Shown in pieces: positions 6,567-12,013 of a DNA stretch of 12,013 nucleotides (positions are counted from its first letter, which is position 1; each line of letters starts with the position of its first letter). A program made the translations under genes and the position numbers. Where the stretch lies: positions 1-12,013 of the forward strand of contig NZ_SRZM01000325.1 in assembly GCF_019402445.1 (NCBI RefSeq). The letters run 5' to 3'. Source of the DNA: Brachyspira pilosicoli. Its GTDB lineage: Bacteria; Spirochaetota; Brachyspiria; Brachyspirales; Brachyspiraceae. The notes under the pieces were generated by a model that saw nothing but the letters and a program-made list of their open reading frames with translations, did not search any database and was not told the DNA's origin.

Positions 6567-6608
6567 AAAAAGACCTTGAGCAGATTAATTTTTGTTTAAG
6601 GTCTTTTT
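6567..6608. terminator. Bidirectional terminator between convergent genes, overlapping the XRE 3' end
   Basis: AAAAAGACCTT (6567-6577) pairs perfectly with AAGGTCTTTTT (6598-6608). GAGC (6578-6581) and GTTT (6594-6597) can extend the plus-strand RNA stem to 15 bp with two G-U pairs around a 12-nt loop. T tracts follow on both sides, so it can work for the TPR operon (plus) and the XRE gene (minus). The XRE codons for Lys-Lys-Arg-Pro and the stop (6598-6596) lie within the stem and its T tract. Confidence 0.85.
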
Positions 6609-6961
6609 TTATTGTTTTCTGAACTTGATAATTTGTTTATATCATCTATTAAATTGGATATAATATCTAATTTATTTGGCTCAACTTTTTTTAATTTTTC
6701 ATAAGTGTTTAGAAGTTTATCATCTCTATTTTCTAAGTTACTGCTTTTTATAGTTAATAAACTTTCTGGAGTTGTTTCTAAGGCTCTTGCTATTTTATTT
6801 AATCTTTTTACTGATATATTTCTATTACCAACTTCTATGCCTTGCAAATACTTACTTGAAACACCAGCCTGTTCTGCTAGAGCATCTATAGTCATTTTTT
6901 TGCTTTTTCTAAGTAATCTTATGTTGTAACCTAAATTATATAATAAGATTTCATTTTCCAT
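6596..6961 (-). CDS. Small XRE-family helix-turn-helix transcriptional regulator
   Basis: A 121-residue DNA-binding protein. Residues 12-69 form a HTH_3/XRE domain (YNIRLLRKSKKMTIDALAEQ, then AGVSSKYLQGIEVGNRNISV, then KRLNKIARALETTPESLL), with the recognition helix near 34-43. Residues 70-121 are a charged helical tail (LLNTYEKLKKVEPNKLDIIS) that could mediate dimerisation. AAAGG (6975-6971) lies upstream of the ATG. A TATAAT at 6999-6994 is a plausible -10, and a 21-bp near-palindrome (7023-7043) covers its -35 region, which suggests autoregulation. It diverges from uppP-ftsK, the nearest possible target. The target itself is inferred; the family call is firm. Confidence 0.92.
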   Translation of the reverse strand: MENEILLYNLGYNIRLLRKSKKMTIDALAEQAGVSSKYLQGIEVGNRNISVKRLNKIARALETTPESLLTIKSSNLENRDDKLLNTYEKLKKVEPNKLDIISNLIDDINKLSSSENNKKRP

Positions 6962-7022
6962 ATATAAAGTCCTTTTGTAATAGAATATTTTATATTATAT
7001 GAATTTTTAATCTTTAAAAAAA

Positions 7023-7043
7023 CAATATATAAGTTGTATATTG
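7023..7043. promoter_or_regulatory. Near-perfect 21-bp palindrome, candidate XRE operator
   Basis: CAATATATAA and TTGTATATTG flank a central G at 7033. Nine of ten half-site positions are symmetric. The site overlaps the -35 region expected for the XRE promoter (-10 TATAAT at 6999-6994). Its size and placement suit a dimeric repressor site. Confidence 0.6.
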
Positions 7044-7120
7044 CATAAAAATACCTATTTTTTTGTTTGAAATGTAGTAGATTTATATTAAAAAGTTACT
7101 CTATAAAAATATTAATTAGA

Positions 7121-7186
7121 GTTTACATAATTTTTTTGTGTTGTTTTTTTAAAACTATCCGAGAATTATAACAGTATTATGTAAAC
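7121..7186. repeat. Perfect 11-bp inverted repeat flanking the probable uppP promoter region
   Basis: GTTTACATAAT (7121-7131) and ATTATGTAAAC (7176-7186) are exact reverse complements 44 nt apart. The DNA between holds T-rich -35-like sequence and TATAAC (7167-7172), a weak candidate -10 for uppP. The arms could be paired protein-binding sites that loop the promoter, or a long-range RNA stem if transcription starts further upstream. The role is unproven. Confidence 0.65.
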
Positions 7187-7214
7187 AATTTATAAAGAAT
7201 AGGGGTAGTTTTTA

Positions 7215-8015
7215 ATGGTAAAAGCAATTATATTAGGATTTATTCAAGCGGTTACTGAATTTTTGCCAGTGTCTAGTTCTGGACATTTAAGAATAGCCGA
7301 ATCTTTTCTTAATTTTAACACAACAGAAAATATATTATCTTTTGAAATAGCACTTCATTTTGGTACATTTTTAGCTACTTGTTTAGTGTTTCGTAAAGAT
7401 ATTATTAATGCAATAGTTGGATTTTTTTCTGGATTAAAAGATGTTAAGTATTCAAGTAAAAATAATGAAGGTTTTAGAGTTGGGCTTATGGTAATTATAG
7501 CTTCAATACCTGTTGCTATAGTGGGATTATTTTTAGAGAAGTATTTAAGTAATATTGATACAAAGAGAGTAGGACTTAATCTTATTATAACAGGCTCTAT
7601 ACTGCTTCTTACAAAAAAAGCTGATAGAGGAATTAATAAAGATGCTCTTACAACAACATATTATAATGCTTTATTAATTGGTTTTGCTCAGGCTATAGCA
7701 GTTTTCCCTGGAATATCAAGGTCTGGTATGACTATAAGTACGGCTTTATTTTTGGGACTTAATAGAGATTTTGCAGGTAGGTTTTCTTTTTTAATATCTT
7801 TGCCTGCTATATTTGGTGCTTTGCTTCTTTCGTTAAAAGATTTAACAGACTTTAATATTACCTATGTGATAGTTGGGCTTCTTACTTCTTTTATATTTGG
7901 AGTTATTGCTTTAAAGTTTTTGATGTCTTTTCTTAAAAAAGGAAAGCTTTATTACTTTAGTTTTTACTGCATAATAGTTGGTTTAGCTGTGTATATATAT
8001 TTTTTTAATGCTTAA
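7215..8015 (+). CDS. uppP: Undecaprenyl-diphosphate phosphatase (BacA family)
   Basis: A 266-residue multi-spanning membrane enzyme. It dephosphorylates undecaprenyl pyrophosphate on the periplasmic side to regenerate the lipid carrier for peptidoglycan and surface polysaccharide; overexpression in this family gives bacitracin resistance. Both family motifs are intact: (E/Q)XXXE as QAVTE (11-15) followed by FLPVSSSGHL (His24), and PGXSRSXXT as PGISRSGMT (165-173, Arg169). FEIALHFGTFLAT (43-55) is also typical, and the length is normal. AGGGG (7201-7205) lies 9 nt before the ATG. ftsK begins 20 nt after the stop, so the two are probably co-transcribed. The upstream region carries operator-like dyads shared with the divergent XRE gene. 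Confidence 0.96.
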   Translation: MVKAIILGFIQAVTEFLPVSSSGHLRIAESFLNFNTTENILSFEIALHFGTFLATCLVFRKDIINAIVGFFSGLKDVKYSSKNNEGFRVGLMVIIASIPVAIVGLFLEKYLSNIDTKRVGLNLIITGSILLLTKKADRGINKDALTTTYYNALLIGFAQAIAVFPGISRSGMTISTALFLGLNRDFAGRFSFLISLPAIFGALLLSLKDLTDFNITYVIVGLLTSFIFGVIALKFLMSFLKKGKLYYFSFYCIIVGLAVYIYFFNA

Positions 8016-8035
8016 AAATAGCTGGAGTTTTTATA

Positions 8036-11000
8036 ATGTTTACTAAAAGAAAATTAAACATACAAAAAAGAGCTGAGAGTAAAAATGTTTATCAATCATA
8101 TGATGATAAAAATAGAAACCCTATATATGATATTATTGGATTTTTATGCATACTTTTTGCGGGTATATTAATTTTATCATATTTGAGTGCTAACATAGGG
8201 GAGATGAATACTACACTCACAACAAATAATTTACTTGGTAAGTTTGGAGCTTATATTGCTGAATATTCGTTTTCTGCTTTTGGAGTTTCTTCTTTTGTAA
8301 TACCTGCATTTTTTATATATGCTGGAGTAAATATTATATTAAAAAATTCTGTTAAAAATATTTTGATGTTTGCTCTTCTTTTATCATTTGTGATGATGTT
8401 GTCTAGCATACTTCTTGATATATTACTTGGAGATAAAGCATTTTATTATAAGGGTGGAATAATGGGAGAAATTATAGGAGGTTCTCTTGCTTCATTATTT
8501 GGAAATATTGGCTCTATTATAATAACTTCTGCTATACTTCTTATTACTATAATAGTATTTGCTAAAGTTTCATTGCTTGATTTAGTTAATTATTGTAGAG
8601 ATATGGTAAAAAAAATAGATTTAAAAGATGTTGAGAGAAAAATATCTGATACTATAAAGACTAAAAAAGAAGAGATGAAAAAATATGAAATGAGGGAAGA
8701 TGAAATAACAAAAGAGGGAGATGAAAAAAATTATAAAAAAGAAAATAATAAAAAAAGTTCTTCTCTAGAGTACTTACCTATATTTAGTAAAAAAGAAGTA
8801 TCTGATTTTGAGTTTAGCAATACTCCATTTATAGAAAAGATTTCTTTCAATCATTATAATTCATCTGAGAGAAAATATAATAAAAATGAAAATATAAATG
8901 ATAATCTAATGGACGACTTTTTTAATAAGAGAAATGATTTTGATGATGCTAAGAATAAAGAATTAGATTATATGGTTGAGAGTTTAAATAATTTGAAAAG
9001 AGATAATTATGGAAGGATTAATGTTAATGCAATAGAAGATAGAGAAGAGGATATGGGCAATTCTTTATTTGAGGCTGCATTTGGAAATAATGTAAGAACT
9101 GATATAAAAAAAAAAGAAGATGCTTTCAATCAATATAATGAATTAAAACAATATGATGATGAATATAATAAAAATGTTCATGAGGCAATAGAAAATATTG
9201 ATTGGGATTTTAGCATTAACAGAGCCAAAAAGTCAGATTTTAAAAAGGCTGCTTATGAGGGTAGTGTTAATTATTATGATACAACAGAAAATTATTTGAA
9301 GGCGGCAAATAGTATAAATAGCGATTATGATGAGAACATTATACTTGAGAATATATATAAAAACAGAGAGAAAAAGTTTAAAGAGTTAAATAATAATGAT
9401 GAATTAGAAAATAACAAAATAGAATATATAGAAGATTTAGATAAATTATATAAAGAGTATAAAGAGAAAACTCTAAAAAAAGAAAATACTATAAATCATC
9501 AATCTTTTAATGATTTAAATAATACTAATGTTTCATATAAAACTAATAGTTCTATTAAAACTGATAATAAAGAAAATATATTAGATAAACTAAGAAGAGT
9601 TGCTAATGAAAATAAGCAATTAAAAGAGATGTATGACAGAGAGCATGGCAAAATAAAGAGAGGAAGCAGCAACAAAGAACAGTTAAATTATTTAGAAACA
9701 ACAACTAATAAGAGTAGCCATTTTGAGTTTCCTATGGGTTATGCTTCAAAGAGAGCTTATAGAAGAGAAGACCATATACCGAACTACAATAACAATAATA
9801 TTATTGATGATGATAGTATATTAAATTGTTTTGATTTGGACGAAGAAGAGCTTTACAATGTTGATAAATCTTATAATGATATAGAAGATATAAAAATAAA
9901 AGATGATTTGAGAGAGCTTCATAATTTTTCAAATGATTCTAAATATTATGATAATATAACTAATAATGAAGAAGAGTATGATGTTGAAAAGGAACTTCAA
10001 AAATATGCTGAGAAGTTAAACTCTATAGAAGACATAAAAAATGATAATGAAACTAATAGCGGTTTTATAAATATAGAATCAGAAAAAAAAGTAAACACAT
10101 TAAAAGAGCCTCAAAAACCAATATTATATAAAAATCATAAAAATGATTTTGACTTAATACAATCAAACTTTGACAGCAAGTATGTAGACAAGCATTATAA
10201 AGCTCCTCCATTTGATTTGCTTAATAGGTCAATTCCTGTAAATGATAATGCAATGCTTGAATCTATAAAACAAACAGCAATACAATTAGAAAACACATTG
10301 CTTGATTTTAATATAGAAGCTAAAGTTACAGGAGTATCAAGAGGACCTGTTATTACAAGATATGAGCTTGAATTAGCAGCAGGAACTAGAGTTTCAAAAA
10401 TATCAAACTTAACAGACAATATTGCTTTAGCACTTGCTTCAGAGAGTGTGAGAATAATAGCACCAATTCCAGGTCGCTCTGTTATAGGTATAGAGATACC
10501 AAACAAGGTGAGAAATGCTGTGTTTTTAAGAGATGTATTAGAAAGCAGTGATTTTAGGCAATCAAAGCTTGATATACCATTTGTACTCGGAAAAGGAATA
10601 TATGGAAACAATGTTGTATCAGATATGTCTGAAGCTCCTCACTTACTTGTTGCTGGTACTACTGGTTCTGGTAAAAGTGTTTGTTTATCTACAATAATAC
10701 TTTCGCTTTTATATAAGTTTAGACCTGATGAGCTTAAGTTTATATTTGTAGATAAAAAGAGAGTTGAGCTTTCTATATATAACGGTATACCGCATTTAAT
10801 GTCTCCTGTTGTTTCTGATGAGAAGAAGGCTACTATAGTGTTGAGATATATTGTAGACATAATGGAGAAAAGATATGAAAGAATGGAGAGATTCTTCGTT
10901 AGAAATGTTAAGACTTACAACGAAAAAGTAAAACAGCTTCTTAAAGAGGGAGAGACAGAGTTTAATGGAGAGCCTTTGGAGTTATTTCCATATATAGTTT

Positions 11001-11641
11001 TAGTGATAGATGAGCTTCACAATTTGATGGTTGTTGCATCGAAAGAGGTTGAGGATTTAATATCACGTTTGGCTGGTATGAGTAGGGCTGTTGGCATACA
11101 TTTAATAATTGCCACACAAAGACCTTCTGCAGATGTTGTTACTGGAGTTATAAAGGCTAATTTGCCTACAAGAATTGCATTCCAAGTACCTAACAAAACA
11201 AACTCACGTATTATAATAGATATGTCTGGAGCTGAGCAGTTACTAGGTAAGGGAGATGCTTTATTCTGTGCTTCTGGAAGTCAGATGCCTGAGAGGGTTC
11301 AGGGAGCTTTTGTTTCTGACAATGAAGTTAAGAAGGTGGTTGATTATTTATCTGGCGAGATGTCTCCTATGTTTGATGAGAGCTTGATTGCTGCATTAGA
11401 GGGAAGCGATGATGACAAAAACACTGATGAAGAGGATATATTAGACGAAGAGCTTTGGGAAGATGCTGTTGAGCTTGTAGCAAGAACGGGTAAGGCTAGT
11501 GCATCATTCTTACAAAGACGTTTAAAAATAGGTTATAACCGTGCTGCTAGAATAGTGGAGATTATGGAGCGTCAAGGTATTGTTGGGCCAGAAAATGGTT
11601 CTAAGCCAAGAGAAGTTCTAATTACATTAGATGATAGATAA
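8036..11641 (+). CDS. ftsK: DNA translocase FtsK/SpoIIIE with very long linker
   Basis: A 1201-residue septal DNA pump that clears chromosome ends and dimers through the division site. Residues 30-176 hold about four membrane segments. Residues about 185-720 are a hydrophilic low-complexity linker rich in Asn, Lys, Asp, Glu and Tyr. The motor follows: the alpha domain from APPFDLLN (723), Walker A GTTGSGKS (874-881), Walker B VLVIDELH (988-995), and SRAVGIHLIIATQRPSADVV. The C-terminal gamma winged helix (about 1138-1201, ELWEDAVELVARTGKASASF, then LQRRLKIGYNRAARIVEIME) reads the polar guide sequences. The linker makes it longer than the usual 750-900 residues, as in E. coli FtsK. GGAG (8024-8027) is 8 nt before the ATG. 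A strong hairpin ends the uppP-ftsK operon. Confidence 0.97.
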   Translation: MFTKRKLNIQKRAESKNVYQSYDDKNRNPIYDIIGFLCILFAGILILSYLSANIGEMNTTLTTNNLLGKFGAYIAEYSFSAFGVSSFVIPAFFIYAGVNIILKNSVKNILMFALLLSFVMMLSSILLDILLGDKAFYYKGGIMGEIIGGSLASLFGNIGSIIITSAILLITIIVFAKVSLLDLVNYCRDMVKKIDLKDVERKISDTIKTKKEEMKKYEMREDEITKEGDEKNYKKENNKKSSSLEYLPIFSKKEVSDFEFSNTPFIEKISFNHYNSSERKYNKNENINDNLMDDFFNKRNDFDDAKNKELDYMVESLNNLKRDNYGRINVNAIEDREEDMGNSLFEAAFGNNVRTDIKKKEDAFNQYNELKQYDDEYNKNVHEAIENIDWDFSINRAKKSDFKKAAYEGSVNYYDTTENYLKAANSINSDYDENIILENIYKNREKKFKELNNNDELENNKIEYIEDLDKLYKEYKEKTLKKENTINHQSFNDLNNTNVSYKTNSSIKTDNKENILDKLRRVANENKQLKEMYDREHGKIKRGSSNKEQLNYLETTTNKSSHFEFPMGYASKRAYRREDHIPNYNNNNIIDDDSILNCFDLDEEELYNVDKSYNDIEDIKIKDDLRELHNFSNDSKYYDNITNNEEEYDVEKELQKYAEKLNSIEDIKNDNETNSGFINIESEKKVNTLKEPQKPILYKNHKNDFDLIQSNFDSKYVDKHYKAPPFDLLNRSIPVNDNAMLESIKQTAIQLENTLLDFNIEAKVTGVSRGPVITRYELELAAGTRVSKISNLTDNIALALASESVRIIAPIPGRSVIGIEIPNKVRNAVFLRDVLESSDFRQSKLDIPFVLGKGIYGNNVVSDMSEAPHLLVAGTTGSGKSVCLSTIILSLLYKFRPDELKFIFVDKKRVELSIYNGIPHLMSPVVSDEKKATIVLRYIVDIMEKRYERMERFFVRNVKTYNEKVKQLLKEGETEFNGEPLELFPYIVLVIDELHNLMVVASKEVEDLISRLAGMSRAVGIHLIIATQRPSADVVTGVIKANLPTRIAFQVPNKTNSRIIIDMSGAEQLLGKGDALFCASGSQMPERVQGAFVSDNEVKKVVDYLSGEMSPMFDESLIAALEGSDDDKNTDEEDILDEELWEDAVELVARTGKASASFLQRRLKIGYNRAARIVEIMERQGIVGPENGSKPREVLITLDDR

Positions 11642-11650
11642 TAAGATTTT

Positions 11651-11685
11651 AAGGCTCGTTTACAGTTGGTAGGCGGGCTTTTTTT
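11651..11685 (+). terminator. Rho-independent terminator after ftsK
   Basis: AAGGCTCGTTTAC (11651-11663) pairs with GTAGGCGGGCTTT (11669-11681) over a 5-nt loop AGTTG. The 13-bp RNA stem uses four G-U pairs and runs into seven T's (11679-11685). On the opposite strand those four become A-C mismatches and no T tract follows, so the terminator should act only on plus-strand transcripts. Confidence 0.9.
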
Positions 11686-11711
11686 ATATGCAAAGTTTAT
11701 ATAAAAAAAAA

Positions 11712-11861
11712 TTATTTGGAATTGTTTTCTACTATTTTAGTTATATATTCATCATCTTGCAATCTGTTGTTTATATTATCTTCTTTATTATCTTTATCAT
11801 TGCAAGAAACAACAAAACTAAATAATATTAGAGCTAGTAATAATAATATTTTTTTATACAT
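11712..11861 (-). CDS. Small lipoprotein of 49 residues
   Basis: A short gene on the minus strand encoding MYKKILLLLALILFSFVVSC, then 29 hydrophilic residues ending in IVENNSK. The N-terminus is a lipoprotein signal: Lys-Lys, a hydrophobic stretch from residue 5, and a lipobox VVSC with Cys20 as the site for lipidation and cleavage. The mature part would be only 30 residues, Asn/Asp/Lys/Glu-rich and probably flexible. GGAG (11870-11867) sits 5 nt before the ATG, and a possible promoter lies about 50 nt further up. The gene is complete, with stop TAA at 11714-11712, and converges on ftsK. No family was recognised. It could be a small envelope lipoprotein of the entericidin or lysis-protein size class, or a remnant of a longer gene. 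Confidence 0.75.
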   Translation of the reverse strand: MYKKILLLLALILFSFVVSCNDKDNKEDNINNRLQDDEYITKIVENNSK

Positions 11862-11919
11862 AAATACTCCAAATATTACTAAATATTATTTAACATACTT
11901 CTATATTATCGGAATATGT

Positions 11920-11948
11920 ATTATACAAAATTAATTAAATTATTTGAA
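11920..11948 (-). promoter_or_regulatory. Possible promoter for the small lipoprotein gene
   Basis: On the minus strand, TTCAAA (11948-11943), a 17-nt spacer and TATAAT (11925-11920). The -35 matches consensus at four of six positions. The predicted start near 11913 leaves a leader of about 50 nt. The remaining AT-rich DNA to the window edge shows no gene. Confidence 0.5.
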
Positions 11949-12013
11949 ATATATGTACAAAATATTTTTTATTTTTAAAATAAAAAAGTTTTGAGAGTTC
12001 AACTCCTTTTATA

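Noticed and set aside
7245..7259. Loss of a catalytic glutamate in UppP (Gln11 where E. coli has Glu17)
   Set aside because: The family motif is (E/Q)XXXE and Gln at this position is common in other bacteria, so it is not evidence of inactivity.
10195..10860. Open frames on the minus strand inside ftsK
   Set aside because: They are antisense to the conserved motor domain, have no ribosome sites and match no recognisable protein; they arise from the codon bias of ftsK.
11716..11934. Plus-strand open frame of 72 codons over the lipoprotein region
   Set aside because: It is antisense to the lipoprotein gene and has no ribosome site; its hydrophobic sequence comes from the AT-rich DNA.
11980..12013. 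Small hairpin-like sequence at the right edge (GAGTT/AACTC with T-rich DNA)
   Set aside because: The stem is only about five base pairs and the window ends there, so it cannot be told apart from chance or assigned to a gene.

Overview
The window is AT-rich chromosomal DNA, with genes that favour A/T-ending codons and AGA for arginine. Gene content, codon style, the Asn/Lys/Asp/Glu-rich FtsK linker and the TPR-rich envelope proteins point to a spirochaete of the genus Brachyspira. This is recognition by eye, not a database result. All the core genes look intact. No insertion sequence, prophage or CRISPR array is visible.

Left block, minus strand (1-2629): a promoter with consensus boxes (TTGACA-N16-TATAAT) drives tRNA-Gln(TTG), prs (PRPP synthase), rplY (L25/CTC ribosomal protein), pth (peptidyl-tRNA hydrolase), and then a second, homologous pth that is cut by the window edge. 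The two pth genes overlap by four bases (ATGA). prs starts only 24 nt after the tRNA 3' end, with no visible Shine-Dalgarno.

Middle block, plus strand (2706-6608): ridA with its own promoter and a terminator hairpin; a DUF368/PopT-type undecaprenyl-phosphate translocase; then a two-gene operon for exported or anchored proteins. The first of these has a signal peptide, an FN3-like domain, a Thr-Asn pentapeptide repeat region and a C-terminal TPR. The second is a membrane-anchored TPR protein. A bidirectional hairpin at 6567-6608 separates this operon from a convergent small XRE-type regulator and overlaps the regulator's last codons.

Right block (6596-12013): the XRE gene diverges from uppP (undecaprenyl pyrophosphate phosphatase) across 253 bp that hold a 21-bp near-palindrome and a perfect 11-bp inverted repeat. 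uppP is followed 20 nt later by ftsK, a DNA translocase with an unusually long (about 535-residue) low-complexity linker, and then by a strong terminator. A 49-codon lipoprotein gene lies convergent to ftsK near the right edge.

Functional themes are translation and nucleotide supply on the left, and the cell envelope and division on the right. UppP makes undecaprenyl phosphate outside the membrane and PopT-type proteins return it to the inside, so both halves of lipid-carrier recycling lie within 5 kb. The most unusual points are the translationally coupled pth pair, the acidic insertion in the first Pth, the tRNA-prs junction, the Thr-Asn repeat protein and the paired operator-like dyads between the XRE gene and uppP.
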